Under the pieces are notes generated by a model. The model was not told the origin of the DNA. It did no database searches and saw only the letters and a program-made list of their open reading frames with translations. The position numbers were made by a program, and so were the translations under genes. A stretch of DNA of 50,252 nt from Nitrospirota bacterium (GTDB taxonomy: Bacteria; Nitrospirota; Thermodesulfovibrionia; Thermodesulfovibrionales; SM23-35). Every line of letters begins with the position of its first letter. The first letter of the stretch is position 1. Positions 44,268 to 50,252 of the stretch are shown here, in pieces. The stretch covers positions 1-50,252 of the forward strand of contig JACUUX010000017.1 of NCBI GenBank assembly GCA_014859105.1, read 5' to 3'.

Positions 44268-45415
44268 AAAAAATCCTTGTCTCTCTTGTCAGTGAACAGA
44301 CTGTTCCTAATGTTATTGTGACTGAGCATTTTAAGCCAGATATTTACTGGTTCATAAGTACAAAGCGAATGGAAAATGAAGGCAAAACAGGCTGTATCGA
44401 AAATACGCTAAGACTGATGAAGCACGAACTAACAGAGAAAAATGTGCGGACACTGATTGTCAATCAGGATTCATTGGTAGACTGCATTGAAAAGATGGAA
44501 GATATGACAAATTCTGTAGATGAAGAAGCAGGTTATGTAGTGAATCTCACAGGTGGGAATAAAATAATGGCAATTGCAGCCCTTGAGGTTTTTAGAGACA
44601 TTGGCCAAAAAGTAATCATTGGATATATGCCTCTTGGCAAAAATGAGTTTATTCAAATTTATCCAAAGAAGAGACCACTGAAGACTTATGAAATCCCGGA
44701 GCGGTTGGCCTTAGAAGAGTACTTATCCTGCTATGGCTTTGAAATAAAAAACAAAAAGAAATTATCTTCAGTTGTATCTGCCTCGCTATCAAGAGAGACC
44801 CTTACAGAATGGATAATGAATAATTTTAAGGAGCTAAAAGGATTGCTAGGATTTTTATATAAAAACACAGGTAACAAAAGAAAAGAAGCTCAGGTTGAAA
44901 TGTCAGATAAATTTAATAGGGAACCATCAAGAGTTGAAAAGGAATTTTTAGAGAAATTTGATTTTAAACTTAAAAATAGAGTAGTTGAGAAGAAGCTAAA
45001 GAAAGATGAGATTATTTACCTGACAGGTGGCTGGTTTGAGGAATACGTATTTAATGAAGTTTATAAAATGACGCAGGAGAAGTTTGTCAACGATGTAAAG
45101 ATGGGAATACAGATTAGCAGCGCTTCAGGTGCTGATAATGAATTGGATATAGCTTTTATGAAAGATAACACCTTTTACCACATAGAGTGTAAAACTCTCG
45201 GAGAGGAGGAAGAACAGTCCATCATCGGCGATGAAGTTTATAAAAAAGGGGCTATCCTACCATTGCTTGGTAAAGGTGGCAAGGCATTTATATGTACAAC
45301 ACATACCTCGATTAAACCGAGTCTTTCAAACAGGGCACGAGATTACAACATAGAAATTTTTAATCTTGCACAAATAAGGAATTTGCCAAAAGAATTATCT
45401 GAGAGGATAAGATGA
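44264..45415 (+). CDS. card1: Card1/Can2-type cyclic-oligoadenylate-activated nuclease
   Basis: The 383-residue product follows the Card1/Can2 (DUF1887) plan: a CARF domain (about 1-140; ILVSLVSEQTVPN, VVNLTGGNKIMAIAAL), a linker, and a PD-(D/E)xK nuclease domain (about 240-383; YLTGGWFEEYVFNEV, NELDIAFMKD and HIECKT). Characterised members bind cA4 and then nick DNA and/or cut RNA. The nuclease residues are present, so an active effector is expected. It has its own AGGAG site, and its end overlaps the next small gene by 4 bases. Confidence 0.9.
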   Translation: MKKILVSLVSEQTVPNVIVTEHFKPDIYWFISTKRMENEGKTGCIENTLRLMKHELTEKNVRTLIVNQDSLVDCIEKMEDMTNSVDEEAGYVVNLTGGNKIMAIAALEVFRDIGQKVIIGYMPLGKNEFIQIYPKKRPLKTYEIPERLALEEYLSCYGFEIKNKKKLSSVVSASLSRETLTEWIMNNFKELKGLLGFLYKNTGNKRKEAQVEMSDKFNREPSRVEKEFLEKFDFKLKNRVVEKKLKKDEIIYLTGGWFEEYVFNEVYKMTQEKFVNDVKMGIQISSASGADNELDIAFMKDNTFYHIECKTLGEEEEQSIIGDEVYKKGAILPLLGKGGKAFICTTHTSIKPSLSNRARDYNIEIFNLAQIRNLPKELSERIR

Positions 45416-45633
45416 AGAAATCACTCAATCCTGCCGAAGTCCAAGAACGCCTCAAGGCGTGGGCGGACATTACGATGCTGTCTCTTGAGTTGAAAAAGGC
45501 TTTTCTCAGAAAAAGATATCCAGAACTTACTGAAACAGAAATCAGTGAATTGATACGGAAAGAACATGAAATAGCTGAGGGGTTCAGGATACATCATGAT
45601 GGTATGGAATTAAGCGGAAAGGAGCGGCGATAA
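45412..45633 (+). CDS. Small helical protein of unknown function, coupled to card1
   Basis: A 73-residue protein overlapping card1 by 4 bases (ATGA), beginning MKKSLNPAEVQERLKAW then ITMLSLELKKAFLRKRYPEL and ISELIRKEHEIAEG. It is rich in Lys, Glu and Leu, predicted helical, with no Cys clusters, signal or membrane segment. I do not recognise it. The tight coupling between a Card1 nuclease and a Csx3-like gene suggests a role with one of them, for example as a regulator, but nothing in the sequence shows which. Confidence 0.65.
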   Translation: MKKSLNPAEVQERLKAWADITMLSLELKKAFLRKRYPELTETEISELIRKEHEIAEGFRIHHDGMELSGKERR

Positions 45634-45635
45634 AG

Positions 45636-45881
45636 TTGGAAAACGTTACCATTGATCTCTCAACTTTTTACACATCAAATGCTAAACTTTATGACCTTGA
45701 TTCTTACATCCAGAAAGCCCAATCCATTGCAGGTGAAGGAAATGATATTGTTCTTACCGGTCAGGCTCCTGTCTGGCTTTATCTGAAAATCGCCCATGCA
45801 TTACATGGAAAGGCAAGAAAATTGATCTACAAAAGTCCGGTGACAGGGGACATAGTTATTTTTGATCATTCACCAGATTGA
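45636..45881 (+). CDS. csx3: Csx3-like putative cyclic-oligoadenylate ring nuclease
   Basis: An 81-residue protein. The stretch IVLTGQAPVWLYLKIAHALH followed by YKSPVTGDIVIFDHSPD resembles the Csx3 (Crn3) fold, where SGRGPIWL-type and late beta strands with His/Asp residues form the cA4-cleaving site. It is shorter than the archaeal protein (about 110 residues). The start is a TTG at 45636 with GGAG about 10 bases upstream. It follows the 73-residue gene by two bases, so card1, the unknown and csx3 form one translational unit: an effector and its off-switch. The assignment is from recognition only. Confidence 0.65.
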   Translation: MENVTIDLSTFYTSNAKLYDLDSYIQKAQSIAGEGNDIVLTGQAPVWLYLKIAHALHGKARKLIYKSPVTGDIVIFDHSPD

Positions 45882-45896
45882 TTTTATAGAGACATT

Positions 45897-45914
45897 TCTA
45901 TATTATAATATAGA
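45897..45914. promoter_or_regulatory. 18-bp perfect palindrome upstream of vapB2, likely operator
   Basis: TCTATATTATAATATAGA is a perfect palindrome that also contains a TATAAT -10-like hexamer. It lies 22 bases before the antitoxin start, where autoregulating VapB proteins bind. Confidence 0.6.
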
Positions 45915-45936
45915 CAATAATATAGGGAGGATAGAT

Positions 45937-46197
45937 ATGGGTAACTCAACAAAACAGGCAAACTTTCTTCTACCTGAAGATTTGCTTGATGAACTTAAGA
46001 TGACAGTCTCCAGAAGACAACAGAGTAAAGTTGTAGCGGATGCGTTGAGGAAGGAACTTAAACGATTAAAATTGGAAAAAGTTCTTCAGACAAGCTTCGG
46101 AGCATGGAAGGATAAGCACCATCCTGAATTAAAAGAAGGCACTGAGGCATTTGTCAGAAAATTAAGAAAATCAACAAGATCGAGCCGCTCTAAATGA
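45937..46197 (+). CDS. vapB: VapB-like antitoxin (plus-strand pair)
   Basis: Started at the ATG at 45937 after GGGAGG, the product has 86 residues: an N-terminal ribbon-helix-helix-type stretch (QANFLLPEDLLDELKMTVSR then QQSKVVADALRKELKRL) and a basic C-terminal tail. An in-frame start at 45862 lies inside the Csx3-like gene and is unlikely. It overlaps vapC by 4 bases. A palindromic operator candidate lies upstream. Confidence 0.83.
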   Translation: MGNSTKQANFLLPEDLLDELKMTVSRRQQSKVVADALRKELKRLKLEKVLQTSFGAWKDKHHPELKEGTEAFVRKLRKSTRSSRSK

Positions 46198-46574
46198 AAA
46201 GTGTCCTTGTTGATACAGACATCCTTATAAACTTTTTGAGAGGCAGAGAAAAAGCCAAAGACTTCCTATTGTCACTTCTTGAAGAATCAACAATTTATTG
46301 TTCTGTAATATCGATTGCAGAGATACACGCCGGCATGAAAGAACATGAAAGGGAAAAGACAATTGAATTCATAGATAGTCTGAATATCGTTGATGTAACA
46401 CGCGATATTGCTGAAAAGGCCGGAAAATATAAGAGAGAAGAAAAAAAACGAATTCTTGAACTGGATGATTGTTTTGTTGCAGCGACTGCCTTTATCAAAG
46501 GAGCTATTCTTGCCACGGGAAATGGAAAACATTATCCAATGGTAGATATAAAAAAAGAAATTTTTACCTTATAA
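46194..46574 (+). CDS. vapC: VapC-type PIN toxin (plus-strand pair)
   Basis: A 126-residue PIN nuclease with the full acidic set: LVDTDILINFLRG, SIAEIHAG, LDDCFVAATA, and a late TGNGKHYP loop. It is translated with the antitoxin just upstream. An AATATTG-TCG-CAATATT hairpin followed by TCTTTT (46605-46626) may end this transcript. Confidence 0.88.
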   Translation: MKSVLVDTDILINFLRGREKAKDFLLSLLEESTIYCSVISIAEIHAGMKEHEREKTIEFIDSLNIVDVTRDIAEKAGKYKREEKKRILELDDCFVAATAFIKGAILATGNGKHYPMVDIKKEIFTL

Positions 46575-46604
46575 TTTTTACCGCTCTTTGACAACTGAAT
46601 AAAA

Positions 46605-46626
46605 ATATTGTCGCAATATTTCTTTT
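46605..46626 (+). terminator. Possible terminator after vapBC
   Basis: AATATTG and CAATATT form a 7-bp stem with a TCG loop, followed by TCTTTT. A similar but weaker structure follows cas6 (34596-34616, AATATTGTCACAATGTT then GTTTTTC). Confidence 0.4.
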
Positions 46627-46691
46627 GCTGACAACTGCCTGCAATCCCGTTTATTCTGTATTCAGGATATGAATTCTAATGTTAAAAAACC

Positions 46692-46757
46692 GTCATTCCT
46701 GCGGAAGCAGGAATCCAGAGAAAAAGGGACTGGATTCCGCATCAAGTGCGGAATGAC
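46692..46757. repeat. Palindromic element immediately upstream of cas2
   Basis: Two hairpins: GTCATTCCTGCGGAAGCAGG then AATCCAG, and CTGGATTCCGCATCAAGTGC then GGAATGAC. It ends 17 bases before the cas2 start and leaves no clear ribosome site, so cas2 may depend on expression from this element's far side. Confidence 0.75.
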
Positions 46758-46774
46758 AAATTCGACAAAAGACT

Positions 46775-47056
46775 ATGGAGAGGACTCTTTATCTTATAGC
46801 TTATGACATCACAAACGACCGCAGGCTGAATCGTGTGCGCCACTTTCTCAAAGGGTACAGCACAGGTGGTCAGAAGTCTGTTTATGAGTGCTTCCTGACA
46901 GACGGAGAACTCAAATATGTTAAGAGGAAGTTGGAGAGATTAATAGACGAGGATGAAGATAGGGTTCATATCTTAACTATTGACGGTAGAAGCAGAACAC
47001 ATACACTCGGAGTTGCTGTTCAACCAAAGGATCCGGAATATTTCTACATAGGATAA
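46775..47056 (+). CDS. cas2: Cas2 (first copy)
   Basis: A 93-residue ferredoxin-fold protein that bridges Cas1 dimers in spacer integration. LYLIAYDITNDRRLNRVRHF is the typical Cas2 opening, with the conserved Asp in YDI. GGQKSVYECFLTDGEL follows in the usual place. A weak ribosome site precedes it. It is followed after 6 bases by cas1. Confidence 0.93.
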   Translation: MERTLYLIAYDITNDRRLNRVRHFLKGYSTGGQKSVYECFLTDGELKYVKRKLERLIDEDEDRVHILTIDGRSRTHTLGVAVQPKDPEYFYIG

Positions 47057-47062
47057 AGGAAT

Positions 47063-48022
47063 ATGGGAACACTTTATATTGACAGAAAAGACCTTCATAT
47101 CAAGCACGATGGCAATGCCCTCGCATTTTACTCAAATGAAAAAAGGGAGGGCATTGTTCCGATGAATCCTCTAAAAAGGGTAATCATGGTAGGGAATATT
47201 TCAATTGAGACTTCTGTCCTGCATAGGCTTTCTAATGAAGGTATAAGTGTCCTTTTTCTATCCGGGAAAAGGTTGAGGTTTTGCGGAATGATACATGGAA
47301 GACTACATAACAACGGCTTCTTGAGAGTCAAACAATATGAAAAGTCCCTATCTGATTTTTCTGTGAAGATAGCAAAGGATATTATAAAAAGGAAAGTAGA
47401 AGGACAAAGAGAGTTTCTTATGGATGTAATAGAGAGTAGACCTGATTTGCGTTTTCCAATGACAAATGCAGCAGGCGTTCTTGGAAAAATACTTAAAAAA
47501 ATGCTGAGTCAAGAACTTGAGATGGAAACCCTCAGAGGACTTGAAGGCGGCGCATCATCAAGATATTTTCAAGCATTTACCAAAATATTTCCTGAATCTC
47601 TCAAATTCAAGAAAAGAAATAGGCGGCCTCCTGAAGACCCGGTAAATGCCATGCTGTCGCTCTGCTATACCCTGCTTCATTATGAGTTAGTAAGGGAGAT
47701 AGAGGTTATCGGTCTTGATCCCACAATCGGTTTTTATCATCAGTTTGAGTATGGAAGGGAGTCTCTGGCATGTGACCTTGTTGAACTCTACAGGACAGAT
47801 GTTGACAGATTTGTGCGGGAACTTTTCAGGGATAGGACTTTTGCTGCGCGAGATTTTGCTCAAAAAGATGAGAGACCAGGCTGCTATCTCAAGAAAGGAA
47901 GCAGGGGAAGATTTTATCCCATTTACGAAGAATGGGCAAAAAGTATGAGGCCCCAATTTATAAGCGAGGTAAGAACCTTAGCCGTGAGGATAATGGATGG
48001 ACAGGACATTATACCTGAATGA
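47063..48022 (+). CDS. cas1: Cas1 integrase (catalytically intact)
   Basis: Cas1 is the integrase that inserts new spacers. The 319-residue product has an N-terminal beta domain (LYIDRKDLHIKHDGNALAFY) and the helical catalytic domain. The metal ligands are present: E161 in RGLEGGASSRYF, H226 in IGFYHQF and D238 in SLACDLVE. It overlaps cas1' by 26 bases at its 3' end. Confidence 0.95.
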   Translation: MGTLYIDRKDLHIKHDGNALAFYSNEKREGIVPMNPLKRVIMVGNISIETSVLHRLSNEGISVLFLSGKRLRFCGMIHGRLHNNGFLRVKQYEKSLSDFSVKIAKDIIKRKVEGQREFLMDVIESRPDLRFPMTNAAGVLGKILKKMLSQELEMETLRGLEGGASSRYFQAFTKIFPESLKFKKRNRRPPEDPVNAMLSLCYTLLHYELVREIEVIGLDPTIGFYHQFEYGRESLACDLVELYRTDVDRFVRELFRDRTFAARDFAQKDERPGCYLKKGSRGRFYPIYEEWAKSMRPQFISEVRTLAVRIMDGQDIIPE

Positions 48023-48827
48023 AAATAAGGGGTTGACAGTCTTCAGAGACGGTCCTTCCATATGGATTAAAGAAGAAGGGAGGGCTGGAAGAAGAATACC
48101 TGCAAGACTCATAGGCAGAGTTGTAATTATAGGAAACCTGCGATTCGAGGCTGGAGTTATTACGCTTTTTACAGATAATGATATCCCAGTTACTTTTATC
48201 AACCACAGAGGAGATGCTGCCGCCGTTGCTATGCCGTACAATCATCATTTACCAAGGCATTATGAAGAACAGAAGGTGTTCCTCGAGACAGAAGAAAATA
48301 CTGATAGATTCAAAAGGTGGGTTTATGCAAAGCGAAGAGAAGCTCAGATAAGGGTTGTGAATCGTCTCTCAAAAGGGGTTGCAAGGTCATTTGCATATAA
48401 AGGTTTCCGGGAAAAAGATTATCAGAAGTTCATCGAGGAGTTTAAGCCTGCTGGAGCAGTCAGGGGTGAATATTGGCGGGTTGCATCAGGAATAGCAAGT
48501 AATCTTTTTAGAGAGATGACGATTGCTTGTATTGTTAAGGCTGACCTTGACCCCCATCCTGGAATTATATACAGGAGACACAATTTTGGTTTTGCACTTG
48601 ATCTATGCCGTGCGCTCGAAGCAGAGATTGATCTTCAATGTATCCAGTTTTTGAAAAATGCAAGGGGAAAAGATTTTCTTGTAAATAGTTCTGCTGGATG
48701 GGTCATATCAAAAGAAGGCATGAGAGACATTATCCACAGGTATGAAAACAGGAGAAAGCAATTACACGAGATGGTAGAAAGGTTGATAGATGATATCTTC
48801 GAGCTGATGAGGGAATTAAGAAGATGA
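47997..48827 (+). CDS. Cas1-like paralog with altered active site (cas1')
   Basis: A 276-residue Cas1 homolog, shown by LYLNENKGLTVFRDGPSIWI, RIPARLIGRVVIIGN and the LDPHPG motif. At the catalytic Glu position the sequence reads PAGAVRGEYW, with Ala152 in place of Glu. At the His position it reads GIIY, with Tyr192 (a His lies three residues later at 195). The Asp position appears kept as D202 in FALDL. It is also about 40 residues shorter than the neighbour. It is probably not an active integrase by itself. It starts 26 bases inside cas1 and overlaps the second cas2 by 4 bases, so all four genes are co-translated. Confidence 0.85.
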   Translation: MDRTLYLNENKGLTVFRDGPSIWIKEEGRAGRRIPARLIGRVVIIGNLRFEAGVITLFTDNDIPVTFINHRGDAAAVAMPYNHHLPRHYEEQKVFLETEENTDRFKRWVYAKRREAQIRVVNRLSKGVARSFAYKGFREKDYQKFIEEFKPAGAVRGEYWRVASGIASNLFREMTIACIVKADLDPHPGIIYRRHNFGFALDLCRALEAEIDLQCIQFLKNARGKDFLVNSSAGWVISKEGMRDIIHRYENRRKQLHEMVERLIDDIFELMRELRR

Positions 48828-49102
48828 AGGCTAATTATCTCGTTTGCTACGACATAAGCGATCCTCGACGTCTGACAAGGGTTTTTAAACTCATGAAGGG
48901 TAATGGGATTCATCTTCAGTATTCCGTATTCCATTGTTCTTTCACATGGCCGAGGCTCTTAGAAGTTAAGGATAAATTAAGATTGATTATTGATAAAAGG
49001 AAGGATGATGTAAGAATTTATCCTCTGCCTTCAGAGGAGAAGGTAATTATAATGGGTTGTGGAGACAGGGTGCCGGACGGTGTTGATATTTTTATTGAAT
49101 AA
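48824..49102 (+). CDS. cas2: Cas2 (second copy, cas2')
   Basis: A 92-residue Cas2: NYLVCYDISDPRRLTRVFKL, then LQYSVFHCSFTWPRLLEVKD. The conserved Asp and the fold pattern are present. It differs clearly from the first copy, so it is not a recent duplicate. It overlaps cas1' by 4 bases and lies directly before the CRISPR leader. Confidence 0.93.
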   Translation: MKANYLVCYDISDPRRLTRVFKLMKGNGIHLQYSVFHCSFTWPRLLEVKDKLRLIIDKRKDDVRIYPLPSEEKVIIMGCGDRVPDGVDIFIE

Positions 49103-49262
49103 GACCTCTTCCCTGTGTCATTGCGCATCGAGTGCGGAATCCAGGTGTTTTCTATACTAATTCGAAAAAGAAGGTGGATTTAGGTTGCTTAATAAATTCG
49201 ATGAAAACTGCACAACCAATGACAGAAGATTCTGGATTTACACAAAATATTTAGGGGGTGCA
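49103..49262 (+). promoter_or_regulatory. CRISPR leader region containing a palindromic element
   Basis: The 160 bases between cas2' and the first repeat are where an array promoter and integration signals should be. They hold hairpin halves of the dispersed element: GTCATTGCGCATCGAGTGCG then GAATCCAG at 49117-49144, and CAATGACAGAAGATTCTGG at about 49217-49235. The last 30 bases before the first repeat are AT-rich (ACACAAAATATTTAGGGGGT). Confidence 0.55.
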
Positions 49263-50252
49263 GAAGAAACTAAGACCTGAATAAAAAGGGATTGCGACTC
49301 CACGCCGTTATACAGATTCCCTCTCTGCTCATTAGGAAGAAACTAAGACCTGAATAAAAAGGGATTGCGACACATCGCTTGCATCGAATATTTCATCGAT
49401 GAAAGCTGAAGAAACTAAGACCTGAATAAAAAGGGATTGCGACTAATTTAATTAATTCCTGTTCTGCCTCAATTATCGAAGAAACTAAGACCTGAATAAA
49501 AAGGGATTGCGACGTCAATTTTTCAGCACTGATAAGTTTTTTTAGACTGAAGAAACTAAGACCTGAATAAAAAGGGATTGCGACTTCTCCTTATCTTAAA
49601 AGGTTTATAATTTTTGACAAAGAAGAAACTAAGACCTGAATAAAAAGGGATTGCGACCCATAAAAAAAACAGTGAGCTTCTCGGCGGTGAGCAAGAAGAA
49701 ACTAAGACCTGAATAAAAAGGGATTGCGACCAAAAACCCCCTGTCCAGCTTTGATTGCGATGTTTGTGAAGAAACTAAGACCTGAATAAAAAGGGATTGC
49801 GACCCAGTCGGTCGGGAGACCGTCCCCGATTTTTATCCCGCGAAGAAACTAAGACCTGAATAAAAAGGGATTGCGACCGCTTTCATCTGAGAATTTTGAG
49901 AGCTGCACGGAAAAGAAGAAACTAAGACCTGAATAAAAAGGGATTGCGACACCAGAACTGTCAACAAAATAAGTTTCCATAAGAAGAAGAAACTAAGACC
50001 TGAATAAAAAGGGATTGCGACTTTTTCCAGCGGAATCATCGCTGGAAGGCAAGAGAAGAAACTAAGACCTGAATAAAAAGGGATTGCGACTCAAGGTGAC
50101 CAGGCTGATCTTTCTTCTGTAATTATGAAGAAACTAAGACCTGAATAAAAAGGGATTGCGACCTGATCTTTCTTCTGTAATTATTCCCCCATCGCTGGAA
50201 GAAACTAAGACCTGAATAAAAAGGGATTGCGACGATCGTCAGCAGAAACGGT
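49263..50252 (+). CRISPR. CRISPR array, 14 identical 36-bp repeats in window (runs off the end)
   Basis: The repeat is 36 bp, beginning GAAGAAACTAAGACC and ending AAAAAGGGATTGCGAC. Copies start at 49263, 49336, 49408, 49478, 49549, 49622, 49695, 49768, 49842, 49915, 49986, 50055, 50127 and 50198, all identical by eye. The 13 complete spacers are 33-38 bp; a fourteenth is cut at the window end. Reading rightward, the repeat's last eight bases, ATTGCGAC, resemble the ATTGAAAC-type 5' handles of type III crRNAs, which supports transcription on the plus strand from the leader at 49103-49262. Spacers 12 and 13 share 22 bases. Confidence 0.98.

Noticed and set aside
49833-50039. 68-residue minus-strand frame with repeated SLFIQVLVS-like stretches
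   Set aside because: It is a translation of CRISPR repeats and spacers, not a gene.
50022-50197. Spacer 11 sharing CATCGCTG with the end of spacer 13
   Set aside because: Eight bases are too few to argue for a common target, unlike the 22-base overlap of spacers 12 and 13.
1-50252. tRNA, rRNA or reverse-transcriptase genes
   Set aside because: I looked for T-loop-like GGTTCGAATCC strings, rRNA and RT motifs and found none; this was by eye and could miss a degenerate case.

Overview
The window reads like a chromosome segment of an anaerobic, moderately low-GC bacterium. The gene set (Wood-Ljungdahl CODH/ACS genes, an archaeal-type group 3b NiFe hydrogenase, a type III-A CRISPR system, many small palindromic repeats) would fit Nitrospirota or a deltaproteobacterial lineage. 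The sequence alone does not settle the taxon.

Layout. (1) 1-4.5 kb, minus strand: housekeeping genes recG, nusA and rimP (rimP-nusA translationally coupled) and a small lipoprotein. (2) 4.56-8.63 kb, plus strand: hydBGDA, a complete four-subunit cytosolic sulfhydrogenase-type [NiFe] hydrogenase behind a good sigma70-like promoter. (3) 8.8-11.8 kb: a TPR protein, an M23 peptidase and tyrS. (4) 11.9-16 kb, minus strand: a decaying type ISP/IIG restriction enzyme, a DUF2283 gene, a toxin-like gene split by a palindromic element, a NUDIX hydrolase and a GAF histidine kinase. (5) 16.2-32.3 kb, plus strand: acsE-acsD-acsC-acsB-cooS (methyl transfer, corrinoid protein, acetyl-CoA synthase, CO dehydrogenase), then NuoE-, NuoF- and NuoG-like flavin/iron-sulfur subunits that probably link NAD(P)H to low-potential carriers. 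The NuoF-like subunit occurs twice, each copy fused to a C-terminal CBS pair, and the two copies share long near-identical DNA blocks. (6) scpA at 32.4 kb.

(7) 33.5 kb to the end is a type III-A CRISPR-Cas island: cas6, a TIGR02584-type CARF protein, cas10-csm2-csm3-csm4-csm5, a Card1/Can2-type nuclease, a small unknown protein, a Csx3-like protein, four toxin-antitoxin pairs, an unusual cas2-cas1-cas1'-cas2' adaptation cassette and an array of at least 14 identical repeats running off the window. Cas10 should make cyclic oligoadenylate, Card1 should respond to it, and the ring-nuclease-like proteins should remove it.

Most notable: the second Cas1 lacks two of the three expected catalytic residues yet has its own Cas2. 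Short start or end scraps of other cas10, csm5 and card1 genes lie at the module borders, suggesting that parts of the locus were exchanged. Two neighbouring spacers overlap by 22 nt. A family of two-hairpin palindromic elements is scattered through the window, interrupts one gene, and lies on both sides of the adaptation cassette.
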